A stretch of DNA of 64,000 nt, taken from the NCBI GenBank assembly GCA_030849065.1, contig JASAON010001614.1:1-64000 (forward strand), written 5' to 3'. The notes beneath the pieces are model-generated. The model was not told the origin of the DNA. It saw only the letters and a list, made by a program, of their open reading frames with translations, and did not search any database. Shown here piece by piece: positions 10,478-19,963 of this stretch (its first letter is position 1; each line of letters begins with the position of its first letter). A program made the position numbers and the translations under genes. Source of the DNA: Jaenimonas drosophilae (taxonomy: Eukaryota; Euglenozoa; Kinetoplastea; Trypanosomatida; Trypanosomatidae).

Positions 10478-10565
10478 AAAAACTCTAACAATATATCATT
10501 TTAGCACACACGTACAACAATTTTTTCATTATCATCATTCTCATCACAATCCTTTATCGTCACGT

Positions 10566-11239
10566 ATGCCGCTCTCCACGCTTCATGTTGCCGTCATTAC
10601 GGTTTCCGATCGTTGCGCACGTGGAGAGGCCATTGATCGCTCTGGTCCAGCCGTGATGCACACGATCCAATCATTCATGGAGCAACGCTATCCAACATCA
10701 TCCACGAATGACGCAACCATCACCACCACTACAGCTGGAGAGCATGATCCTACACCTGAAGGCCGACCTACGTTGTACTTTCGTGAAGCGGTGGTGGCCG
10801 ATGATGTGGAGAAGATCCAACGCGTGATCTGTGCCTTCACCGATGGACCAGAAAGAAGCGATGAAACATTTGGATCATCAACCTCATCATCATCATCGTC
10901 TTGTGCATCTCATCGTTGGCGGCCCCACCTCCTCATCACAACGGGAGGCACTGGTTTTGCAGTACGCGATATTACGCCAGAAGCTGTGGCACCACTCCTG
11001 CACAAGACGGCGCCTGGTCTTGTGCAGCACATGTTGATGGCCTCGCTACCTCACTGCAGCTCCGCATGGCTCTCACGGGCGGTGGCGGGTGTACGCCATG
11101 CGACCCTCATCATCACACTTCCAGGAAGTACGAAGGCGGTGGAGGAGTGCCTCGCACCTCTGCTTCACACAGGGTTGTTGCATGCTGTGGAGCTGGCCAC
11201 GAATGCATCCAGTCCTGCACCATCATCATCGTTGCCACC

Positions 11240-11272
<33 letters not shown>

Positions 11273-12722
11273 CATTGCACAGCGTCCACGAAAATCGCCC
11301 TATGCGATGCTGCCCATGAAAACCGCGCTGGAGATGGTGGCGGCGGAGGCAACGAACTACGTGCAGCAACAATCATCATCGTTGGTGGTACGTCTTCCCC
11401 TTCATGAAGCTCTGCATCACGTACTGGCAGAGGACGTGAGTACATCCTTTGCTCATCCACCATTTCGTGCGTCTGTGAAGGATGGCTACGCCGTGAAGAG
11501 CAACGAAGGCTGTGGCATCTTTGCGGTTGGTGGTGCAACATGTGCTGGCCATGTACCAGCAACAACAACAACAACAACTACATCATCATCAACCACATGT
11601 GCTTCACCAACAACATCTGGTTGGGCTCCACGCACGGTGTGGCGCGTGAATACCGGCGGCATGGTGCCGGATGAGGCCGATGCCGTTGTTCAAGTGGAAG
11701 ATACGGAGCTCGTGGAGAGCGATGCGGCAGGCCGTGAGCTTCAGATTTGTGTGTTGCGCGCTGCCACACCAGGTCAAGATATCCGCCCCATTGGCGTTGA
11801 TATGCCAGCCAACACCGTTGTACTCCGCGCGGGCACCTTCATCACTGCGGCAGAGGTGGCCGTGGCAACAGCCATTGGATGCCACACCTTGGCGGTACAT
11901 CGCAAGGCATCGGTGGCGCTCTTTTCCACGGGTGATGAGCTCGTGGATGTGTCGGGCTGTGGACGTGACGGCACCACACATCACGTACATCTTCCTCCTG
12001 GCAAGATACTGGACTCCAACAAGGCAATGCTCCTGGCTGCTCTCCGTGAGCTGCACTACGCAGAGGTTGGCAATATTCATGATCTTGGTGTGGTGCGTGA
12101 TAGTCTGGAGGCCACCAAGGCCAAGATTCAGGAAGGATTGCGTGCCGCCGATGTGGTGGTGAGCACCGGCGGTGTTTCCATGGGTGACGTTGACCACATC
12201 AAGACGGCGTTGATGGAGCTCGGCGCGACGTTGGTTTTTGGCCGCGTTCATATGAAGCCTGGCAAGCCAACCACCTTCGCCGTCTTTCGCCAACACAACC
12301 CACCAAAGGTGTTCTTTGGTTTGCCAGGCAATCCGGTGAGTGCGTTGGTGTGTTTTCACTTGTTCGTGGTTCCCTACCTACGTCGATGTGGTGGGATGAG
12401 GGGGAGGTCCATCCACTACCCTGTGATTCGTGCGGTGCTCGCTGATGCATCTATTCGGTTGGATGATGAACGCCCCGAGTACCGTCGATGCACCATCACC
12501 CGACGCGTGGATGATGATGATGGTGATGATGATGATGCAGTGCCGTTGAATTCGCCAACCTCATCACGCCCAGAGTTTGTGGCAACAAGCTGTGGAGGTC
12601 AGGCCAGCAGCCGATTGCTCTCCTTGAGCAGCGCCAACGGCTTGATGATGCTTCCATGTGAGAAGGGCCATCGTGTGGCGGGTGATGTGGTGGAGGTACT
12701 CCTCGTAGGACGTCTGGTGTAG
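10566..12722 (+). CDS. Molybdopterin adenylyltransferase-molybdenumtransferase fusion (gephyrin/Cnx1 type)
   Basis: A 718-residue fusion that should carry out the last two steps of molybdenum cofactor synthesis: adenylation of molybdopterin, then molybdate insertion. The N-terminal MogA-like (G) domain shows VAVITVSDRCARGEAIDRSG at residue 6, TTGGTG at 125-130 and RDITPEAV just after. The MoeA-like (E) domain shows PPFRASVKDGYAV (Asp306), NTGGMVPDEADAVVQVED, STGDELVD, STGGVSMGDVDH from 533 and LPGNPVSALVCF from 586. The order G then E is that of animal gephyrin; plant Cnx1 is E then G. Ser/Thr- and Pro-rich linkers, some coded by CAT/CAA repeats, interrupt the G domain and join the two domains, and an acidic insert sits near residue 645. 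All signature motifs are intact, so the enzyme is probably active and cytosolic. The ATG at 10566 immediately precedes the MogA fold. Confidence 0.92.
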
Positions 12723-12943
12723 ATGATCATTACACTCATAAATGGTTTGGCATATGTGCCCTGCTGGGATTGTGATGCAGGAATCTTCTTGCTGGAGGTC
12801 GTGATGTGCCACAACTTCTCGTGTTTTCTTCCTACTCATCTCAACATTCTTCAGCGTGATCAAGATCATCACTCCCCATCTTCCTCCATCCACATCACCC
12901 CTCTGCCAGCATCATCCTCATCATCCTCATCATCATCATCATC

Positions 12944-13114
12944 ATGGGCACCGGCAATGAGTTTCTGCCATGCCTCAACAACTGGCCCCTTCTCTTCGTC
13001 GTCGTTGCCTTCCTGCTGTACTACTCGAAGATTAACTACATTGATCCGAAGCTGAAGATGATGAAAGAACGAGAGAGGGAAAACATCCCGAATGGGAAAA
13101 TTCACGCAGACTGA
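12944..13114 (+). CDS. Small single-span membrane protein (56 aa)
   Basis: A 56-residue open frame with a clear layout: a short N-terminus (MGTGNEFLPCLNNW), one hydrophobic span PLLFVVVAFLLYY at about residues 15-27, then a charged tail with KLKMMKERERENIPNGK. The ordered, non-repetitive codons contrast with the TCATCA repeats immediately upstream. A pyrimidine-rich stretch upstream (about 12790-12935) could supply a trans-splice acceptor. Gly at position 2 raises the possibility of N-myristoylation, but Ser/Thr is not at the usual position. The shape fits a tail-facing-cytosol or mitochondrial inner-membrane microprotein; no family is recognised. Confidence 0.55.
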   Translation: MGTGNEFLPCLNNWPLLFVVVAFLLYYSKINYIDPKLKMMKERERENIPNGKIHAD

Positions 13115-13805
13115 TTGGAAGACACCAACACATACTCATGCACACAGTTTGGTGTGGGTGCTGCTCATCTACTCACTCCTCATGCTTCCACCACTTTTGC
13201 ACCTTGTGGGTGCGTGCGTGGAGCATGCGTGTTCATGTTCTTATCGTCTTTGCCATCGCAGCCCCCGTACTACATCTCTCTTCCCCTCCCCCTAAATGAT
13301 ATATAGATTGCATCCGAAATGATGATCATGATGATGTGCTCATCATTGAGATGCACGTGCTTCACGACGTGTGCTCATCATTCACGATGCATCAACCATC
13401 AAAAAACAAAAAGGTCTGCGAGGGAGGAAAAAGAGCAATCGAAGGTTTGTTAGTTCCTTCGTGCATCATCTTGATACTCACTCTCTGCGCACGGTCTAAT
13501 ACCAATGCCCCCCTCATCATTTTTGGTTTGTTTGTTGTGCCTACGTACGGCGAAGAGCAGTGCCAACGATAGATGGTAGGAGGCGTACAGCGACGAATCA
13601 TCATCTCCTCTCTTTGCAATCATCATCACGTATGTACATGTTTGTGTGCGTGTGGCAGTTGTTTTTTGCTCTATTGAGGTGTGGCTCATGATGGTGTTGC
13701 CAACACATCTCTTTCCTTCTCGTCTTCTGTGCCTTCACGTGTACCTTCAACAACAACAACAACAACATCATCATCAAGCATTATTTACGTGATTTTCTTT
13801 GTTTC
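13115..13805. other. Intergenic region before the paralog array
   Basis: Contains pyrimidine tracts, a duplicated TGTGCTCATCATT segment (about 13334 and 13371) and a CAACAACAA/TCATCATCA run directly before the next gene. No gene is seen. The pyrimidine-rich stretch at 13780-13800 may serve the next gene. Confidence 0.45.
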
Positions 13806-15755
13806 ATGGCTGGACGCAGCGACCCTAGTGCATCCTACATCGGCTTCTACGCATTCGGTGGTATTGCAGGAATCTTGGCCATCGCCGCTATTATTTTTGT
13901 ATGCTACCATCGATGTAGGCGGCGCTACGATCATGAACGTGTGCCGGCCGATGTGGTGGCGGTGGAGATGCGTACGGAGGAGGCCAACCGTCCCGCACAA
14001 CGTCCACGACGCTCGCGCTATCCTGAAGCACAACCGAGCAATCATCATGTGGAGATCCTCGCCAAGCAGCCACCCGTGGCGGGCAACGTGATTTTGCGCG
14101 ATCGCGATGATCTTCTTCAGCTGAAGGGATGCTTGATGCAAGTGGAGGAGGCAGATGAGGATCGCACAGAAACAGGAAACGCAAGTCCTGCGCTCCCCAA
14201 CGCTTCCATGATGCAGTCCTTCGCTCTCGGCAACAGCTTCTTCTATCGCACCGGGGCCAACAGTTTAGAGTACAACAACAACAGCAACTCATATGAGCGT
14301 AGCCCCATGTACTCTGGTGGTGTTCGTGGCAGCTCTCCCGGAGTAGGATCTCCACATGGGGTGTGGGACTCTGCCGCAGGTGCGTTCCTACAACAACAAC
14401 AACAACAACAACAACTTCCTGGTCTGGAGCAGCCAGAGGAGGTGTGGCGGGTAGCCAGCAGTTTACCCATTCATTCACGTCAGATGCTCAACGCATCACC
14501 GAAACCGCCACGCGCTCCTCCTCCGGTTGCCGCCTCGGCAGATTTTATCTTCACAGTCGTGAATTCATCCGCAGTACAACCCGCCACCACCACCACCACA
14601 ACAACCACTCATGCAACAACCAACGTATCTGCTCCTTCTGCCACAGACGTGGCACATGGCCGCAGCCGCTTGCTCGTTCCTCTGCGGGAGGTCTCTGGCA
14701 TGGGAAGCTCACCACACAGCGGTGGCTCATCACCATCCAGCACACCACGTGATGCGTTTAACGTGCATGGATTATATGATGGTGGCTTGCTGCCCCCACT
14801 GAGCCCGCCGGTGCATGAGGTGCCACCCGCAAGCTGCCCACTTCCCCGTTTTCCTTCATCGCAACCAACAAGTGATGTGTTTCACGGGCCTTTTCATCAG
14901 CGAGAGGCAATCCATGCCACAACGCACTTCATGGAGGATCCGTTCAGCTCTCATGGCCTTCATCTGGACGTACCACGCAACACACAAACGCATTCACAAC
15001 AACATCAACCACCTGGTCATCAGGCGTTGAAGAGCAGCCATCATCATCATCATCATCACGGTGAGGTGCAACACAGAACACCCATCATAAACAAGAAGAA
15101 GAACAAAACTCGAAGACTGCGAGATATCAGCAAAGGAGGGTACCTCGTCTATGAACGTGAAGTGGCGGGGGAGGAGCCAGCGGATGGAGGTGTTGAAGCG
15201 CCTCCTGAAGAGGTGGTGGAGCTGCCTGATGGTCTTCGTGCAGCAGCACCAACACAAACGGGAAACAGCAACAACAACCAACGGAAAACCAAGAAGTTTT
15301 ATCTGCAAAAGGCATCTTCATTTGATGTGTACGGCCGCGGAGCCTACCTCGACGCTCCTACAGATCCTTCCATCCCTGAAGAAGCCTTCTATCCGCCAGA
15401 TCCATCATCATCATCATCATCATCATCGAATGCTTCACCGCCCTACTCACCCGTGAGTGTAAGTGCATCATCCATGGCCTCCTCGCGGCCTGCAGAGCCA
15501 CAATCATCCCCTCTACATCGCCCGCATCTCACAGATGCCGCTGGTGGCCCGCTCTCCACCACGGAAGAGGATGATCGCCGTGGTGCTGATGGTCTTCAAA
15601 ATGGCGGCACGCATGCTGCATCTCCAGCTTCTGGAGGTATGCCATCTGACTACACGCCCTTGTGCTCCCCTACTCCAGTAGTGCGAGATTATCTCTTTCC
15701 TGCTCCACATGATGATGATGTCGTAGATGAGGATGCAGCTGCTCTTCCGCTATGA
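13806..15755 (+). CDS. Array member 1: membrane-anchored A-B-C block protein
   Basis: A 649-residue protein at the left end of the paralog array and the only member with a membrane anchor. The N-terminus SASYIGFYAFGG leads into a hydrophobic span at about residues 14-33 (GIAGILAIAAIIFVCYH), followed at once by RCRRRYDHER, a basic stop-transfer that predicts a cytosolic tail. Block A is degenerate but visible (YPEAQPS at residue 72, then PVAGNVILRDRDD). Block B is reduced to KGGYLVYEREV near residue 443. Block C keeps ASSFDVYGRGAYLD (YGRG at about 509) but has lost RPLFRR. Poly-Gln, poly-Ser and poly-His tracts and Pro-rich linkers fill the rest. The function is unknown; it may bring the family's interaction to a membrane. 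Confidence 0.72.
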   Translation: MAGRSDPSASYIGFYAFGGIAGILAIAAIIFVCYHRCRRRYDHERVPADVVAVEMRTEEANRPAQRPRRSRYPEAQPSNHHVEILAKQPPVAGNVILRDRDDLLQLKGCLMQVEEADEDRTETGNASPALPNASMMQSFALGNSFFYRTGANSLEYNNNSNSYERSPMYSGGVRGSSPGVGSPHGVWDSAAGAFLQQQQQQQQLPGLEQPEEVWRVASSLPIHSRQMLNASPKPPRAPPPVAASADFIFTVVNSSAVQPATTTTTTTTHATTNVSAPSATDVAHGRSRLLVPLREVSGMGSSPHSGGSSPSSTPRDAFNVHGLYDGGLLPPLSPPVHEVPPASCPLPRFPSSQPTSDVFHGPFHQREAIHATTHFMEDPFSSHGLHLDVPRNTQTHSQQHQPPGHQALKSSHHHHHHHGEVQHRTPIINKKKNKTRRLRDISKGGYLVYEREVAGEEPADGGVEAPPEEVVELPDGLRAAAPTQTGNSNNNQRKTKKFYLQKASSFDVYGRGAYLDAPTDPSIPEEAFYPPDPSSSSSSSSNASPPYSPVSVSASSMASSRPAEPQSSPLHRPHLTDAAGGPLSTTEEDDRRGADGLQNGGTHAASPASGGMPSDYTPLCSPTPVVRDYLFPAPHDDDVVDEDAAALPL

Positions 15756-16887
15756 TACTCAACGCGTGTGCTCTATCGCGTTGCGTTTAGAGGACTTCTT
15801 CATCCCATGATGGGGGTGTGTTTGATGAAGGTTGCGAGGCTCAATGTGGATGAAGTGCTCCACTACATAAAATATTGGCAGATGCACACACTTCACTTGT
15901 GCTACTTGCCAAAAAGTTTTCATCAAAACGGAGAGTGATGTCTCGCCCAAGTGGTTTCTCGTGCTGAAGAAGTGTTTGGCATGACACATTTACGACCAAC
16001 GGTGTGGAGCATCTCCCCAGGAGGAGGTTGTCTGCCCAACGAAAAAAACGAGGTCTGTTCGTGATCTACATCATGATCACTGTAGTTGCCTTCTTCAACG
16101 TGGATGTGAGGTCCTGTTTCTTTTCTTGTTCTTTTTTTGTTTTCATTCGTTTACTGTTTCGTCGATGATGCTTCGATGTTGCGATGTCCCTTTTTATTAT
16201 TATTTTTCTCTCCACGCGTTTGAAGTGATTTGTGTGGCGAACTTACTCTTTTCTCTTTGCCACTCCACGCACAGACGCTACACTACCGAACCACACACAC
16301 ACACACACAATGCAGATCAGCTGCAGTCCTTTCCTCTTCTTGATCGCTCTCAATGTGATTCTGGCTCACTTCACATGGTTGTTGCTGTTGATGTTGTACC
16401 TGACATGTACCACATGTACCTGCTTCTTGCCTGTTCTTTGTTCTCTCTCCACAACATCTCCACAGACCGTGAAGGATTCATCGAAACACACACACCACAT
16501 TCTTAGTCTTAGTCTCGCAGCATTGTTGTTTGGGTGGTGGCTGCACCACATTGCACAACAACTCTCGAACACAGCCACAATACACGAGTTTGCTGTGTTT
16601 CACATTATGCGATGATGTTTGTGCTGGACCACACATCATCATCTTCTGCTCATCGTTCATTTGCACTCCCAACATGTGCTTGTATTTTTTTGTATAACGT
16701 GTGTTGTGTAGAGATCAATATTGCTTCTTCTTCTTCTTTCCTTCTTTTGCATGTGTTGAGGCCTGCGTGCTGCGGTGCTTAGCTCTTTATACACCTTACG
16801 TGGCACTCTCTTTCTTGTAGTTTTGTTTCTGTACTACATCACCACCAACAGGTTTCTTCATCACCTACACACTTGAAAAAAAGAAGA
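15756..16887. other. Intergenic region with a possible small membrane ORF
   Basis: About 1.1 kb, T-rich. A frame with three hydrophobic stretches (16310-16615) is listed separately at low confidence. Several pyrimidine tracts ending in AG occur (for example CTTTGCCACTCCACGCACAG, ending about 16274), any of which could be trans-splice acceptors. Confidence 0.45.
16310..16615 (+). CDS. Possible small membrane protein (101 aa)
   Basis: A 101-residue frame from the ATG at 16310. It is preceded by a pyrimidine tract with AG near 16274 and a short CACACA leader, a layout shared with certain genes here such as 22121. The product would have hydrophobic stretches FLFLIALNVILA, TWLLLLMLYL and LSLSLAALLFGWWL. 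Against it: the sequence is T/C-rich throughout, so hydrophobic residues arise easily, and another frame is open over part of the span. Confidence 0.25.
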   Translation: MQISCSPFLFLIALNVILAHFTWLLLLMLYLTCTTCTCFLPVLCSLSTTSPQTVKDSSKHTHHILSLSLAALLFGWWLHHIAQQLSNTATIHEFAVFHIMR

Positions 16888-18363
16888 ATGCGGCGAACAG
16901 ATCGAGTTCGGCGATTAGGGCCTCCGGGGGAATCCAACGTGGAGAACATCCCCTCACTCTTCTACACCGGAAGCCGGAGACGAAACAACAACAACAACAA
17001 CAACAACAACAATAGAAGTAGTAGCGGCAACAGCAACAACCCCAACACACAACGCCGGCGAAGGCCCTCACTCACGACCACAGGAGAATACCCGGAAGCG
17101 TTGCCATCCTTACTCGCGCGCAAGTACAACGGGCCGGTGGAAGGTACTGCGGTGATTGATCAAGATTTGGAGGAGCGAGAGTTGGCTGAATCCACTTTTG
17201 AGATGGTTAGCCCGCCACCTCCCCTGACGGAGGAGGTGCTGATGAATATCATTGCGCAACAACAAACATTGGTCTCACCGATTCACTCACTTATTTTATC
17301 TCCCGTGGCGAGCTTAACGAGCATACCATCCATGTCGGATCATCGATTGGTGCCTGCACAGGCTTCTGTGGCGTTGGCTGAGGCACCTGGCGGTGCAGAT
17401 CACCTCTTGTTGCAGCCATCTGCATCTCTTCAACAGCATCAGCATCTTCACTCCGATGTGTTTGTTCCATCTCCACCTCAAATGAATGAAGATTTCTTCG
17501 TGGCTGCACCGCCATTGCCTTATGCACGTGGCCAACTTGGCATCTCACCAGACGCCCTGAGCGGAGGAGGTGCCGCACCACCTCAACGCGTTGTGAAGAC
17601 GGGCGGCTACGTTATATTTTCAGATGATTTCGTGGAAAACAACCCATCCACGACCATCGCCGCCGTCACCCAAGACTTCCGCGTCTTGTCTGGCTGCACA
17701 AGCCCCAACGCACAGACGCATCGAAGCGGAGATACTGCTGGTGCTGGTGCTGCTGGTGTTGTATCACCACGTGGAGTGGATGGACCTACACCACCTCTCT
17801 CACCTAGACCAGAGCAGCTTACCTCTCCAGCATCATCCGCATCACCGCAACAACAACAACAACAACAACAACAACAACGTCGATCTAGTGATCTTCCTCC
17901 TCGTCGTCGAACAGAAGAGGAGGAACAACAACATGCTGTGCGTGCTAAGGTACATAAATACATCAGCGAGGTGGAAGCACAGGAACGACCGCTCTTCCGC
18001 CGCATCAACTCTGAAAAGAAGTACGGCCGTGGCTTCTACTACTCCATGATGGAAGCAGAGGAGCATCTTCACGATGTGCAACAATCGGATGGCATCACCG
18101 GCCGAAGTACATGTTGCTCATCTGCATCATCCAGCAAACTTGTGCCAAAGACATGCACCTCGCCACCCGTGGAGCCAATGCGGGATGAGGAGGTGATGAA
18201 TGAGCACGCAGTCGTGGAGATGGAGGATGCGCAGCAACGCCACTGCCACACATCACCCATTAATGCACGCATCGTGCTACACAGCCCACGTCGAAGTCCG
18301 GGCGTTACCCCGAACGATGCGGCGTGGGATGGCGGTAACAACAATAACAAACATGAAGTTTGA
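16888..18363 (+). CDS. Array member 2: A-B-C block protein, well conserved
   Basis: A 491-residue member with all three blocks intact. Block A begins at residue 68 (EYPEALPSLL, then PVEGTAVID and the acidic stretch to FEMVSPPP). Block B begins at residue 239 (GGYVIFSDDFVENNPSTTIA then VTQDFRVLSG). Block C begins near residue 360 (YISEVEAQERPLFRRINS then KKYGRGFYYS). A poly-Asn run of AAC codons (about residues 32-42) precedes block A and a poly-Gln run of CAA codons lies between B and C. The linkers are Ser/Pro/His-rich and probably disordered; there is no signal peptide or membrane span. The longer frame starts at a TTG (16873); the ATG at 16888 is used. Confidence 0.8.
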   Translation: MRRTDRVRRLGPPGESNVENIPSLFYTGSRRRNNNNNNNNNNRSSSGNSNNPNTQRRRRPSLTTTGEYPEALPSLLARKYNGPVEGTAVIDQDLEERELAESTFEMVSPPPPLTEEVLMNIIAQQQTLVSPIHSLILSPVASLTSIPSMSDHRLVPAQASVALAEAPGGADHLLLQPSASLQQHQHLHSDVFVPSPPQMNEDFFVAAPPLPYARGQLGISPDALSGGGAAPPQRVVKTGGYVIFSDDFVENNPSTTIAAVTQDFRVLSGCTSPNAQTHRSGDTAGAGAAGVVSPRGVDGPTPPLSPRPEQLTSPASSASPQQQQQQQQQQRRSSDLPPRRRTEEEEQQHAVRAKVHKYISEVEAQERPLFRRINSEKKYGRGFYYSMMEAEEHLHDVQQSDGITGRSTCCSSASSSKLVPKTCTSPPVEPMRDEEVMNEHAVVEMEDAQQRHCHTSPINARIVLHSPRRSPGVTPNDAAWDGGNNNNKHEV

Positions 18364-19174
18364 TTGTACGAAATAGTGATGGGTGATGGATGATGTGGGG
18401 CGTGAAGAAGAACATCTGTTGCTTCTTGTTTGTAAGAGTACTTCTCTTGTCTTGACGGCTGTATGAGTGAGGGAGCACATCTCGTTTTTCATGCTGTTGT
18501 TGTTGTTGTTGAAAATGATTGATGGCATCACAGTGAGACTAACTTTCCGATACACTCTTTGCGCTAGAATGAATGCAGAGTGAGTGTTTACGTTCATGTG
18601 CGTACATCAACAAGACGCACACGAACACACCTACTCGTATATGCCGACGTTAGCAAAGCACGAACACGTTGGGCTGTTGGCGCTGCAGTGCTGGCATCTG
18701 CTCAAGTTGCCATGGTCCTACCTTCATCCACTTCCTATACACCGGATGCAAAAAAAAAAAAAACGAGTATTTTGTTTTTATATTATATTGTCTTACTCGC
18801 TGTGATGTGATGGAGCACTACGCGCACATTGTTTCTTCTTACTGGAGTTGGTTGCTACTTCTTGGCTCATGGCATCTGCCGCACAATCCGAGATTGGCCC
18901 ACTCCCATCCAGCGATCACCAACCATCATCATCATCATCATGTGTTGCGCACGAATGACTGTGCGTGCGAATTCGCTTTTGTTTTTGTTTTGTTTCTTGT
19001 CTTGTATCAAGTGCATTCCTCTCCATTGACCAAGGTAACATCAACAATACGAAGAACCCTTGTTGGCTCAACCTGTGCAATGTCTGCCACTGACACTCAT
19101 CATCATCATCTTCTTCATCTTCATCTTCTTCTTCATGTATGGTGTGTTAGACGTGTAGTGCTGATACACCACAC
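18364..19174. other. Intergenic region
   Basis: About 800 bases with GTT and CAT triplet runs, a poly-A run at 18751-18762 and pyrimidine tracts before 19175 (TCTTCTTCATCTTCATCTTCTTC at about 19108-19133). No gene is seen. Confidence 0.45.
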
Positions 19175-19963
19175 ATGATGTCTGACTCAGCATCACACAC
19201 CCTCTGGGTTCCCATTGCAGATGTTGATGCACTTCCCATGGCATTGCCAACGTCTTGTGAGACTACGTATACCGAAGCGGTTACTGGCACGGCATTGATT
19301 CGTTGTGCGTCATCACTGGATGATGTGCAAGACGCCGTGGAGATGATTGCGGCACGACCAACGCTACCACAAGTGTTGGGCTTACCAGATGAGGTACCAC
19401 TCTTCACGTGGCTCGATTGCGATGAATCGATGAGTGCGCTGAGTATCCTGCCATCCTCCACATCACCACGTCGCTCCATCTCTCACGCTCCATCATGCGC
19501 ATCCCCCAACACTCCTTCATCTCTACCTCCTTGCACACTTCATCATCTTCATCATGTACCAACACCTCCTCCTCTCTCCCCTGAGGAGGTGTTGATGAAT
19601 GGCGGCGGTGTGATTTTTACGGATGAATTCGTGCAGCAACATCCCAACAGCAGCATCGCCTCCCTCACGCGTGACTTCGCCACCATGTCAATGCACACAA
19701 GCAACATGAGCGCAACATCGAACTCCGTCTCGGTGGAGGACGGGGGCGGTGAGGCTCCCGTTGTGGCTAGCACATGCAACACACCACGCATGCGCAATTA
19801 TCTGCACGAGGTGTTTTGCCATCAACGCCCATTGTTTAGACGTGTGGCCTCATCACGACGTTATGGCAGAGGTTGGTACTGGACCTCTGAAGATGCTCCT
19901 GCAACAACACCAACTCCCTCTGAGCAGTACCCATCTTGTATAACGTTTTCACAGTCATCATGA
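19175..19963 (+). CDS. Array member 3: short A-B-C block protein
   Basis: The shortest member, 262 residues, in effect the three blocks with little linker. Block A starts near residue 19 (LPMALPTSCETTYTEAVTGT then ALIR). Block B starts at residue 143 (GGGVIFTDEFVQQHPNSSIA then SLTRDFATM). Block C starts near residue 208 (YLHEVFCHQRPLFRRVASSR then RYGRGWYWT). Because the linkers are almost absent, this gene best defines the minimal unit of the family. The start may be the ATG at 19175 or the adjacent ATG at 19178. No membrane span or signal peptide is visible. Confidence 0.78.
   Translation: MMSDSASHTLWVPIADVDALPMALPTSCETTYTEAVTGTALIRCASSLDDVQDAVEMIAARPTLPQVLGLPDEVPLFTWLDCDESMSALSILPSSTSPRRSISHAPSCASPNTPSSLPPCTLHHLHHVPTPPPLSPEEVLMNGGGVIFTDEFVQQHPNSSIASLTRDFATMSMHTSNMSATSNSVSVEDGGGEAPVVASTCNTPRMRNYLHEVFCHQRPLFRRVASSRRYGRGWYWTSEDAPATTPTPSEQYPSCITFSQSS

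Larger units (their letters stand above)
10246..10565. other. Intergenic region with two hairpins
   Basis: This short spacer follows symplekin. It holds a 6-bp hairpin (10277-10294) and a perfect 8-bp hairpin (10356-10382), then a TG run, and a pyrimidine tract ending in TAG at 10475-10477 that probably marks the 5' end of the next mRNA. Confidence 0.5.

Noticed and set aside
10470..10565. Upstream extension of the molybdenum cofactor gene
   Set aside because: It begins at TTG and crosses the probable splice acceptor at 10477; the conserved MogA fold starts right after the ATG at 10566.
11604..12359. 251-codon frame on the minus strand
   Set aside because: Antisense shadow of the MoeA domain, whose motifs are unmistakable on the plus strand. 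Other long minus-strand frames (for example 36479-37171 and 26962-27579) are likewise shadows.
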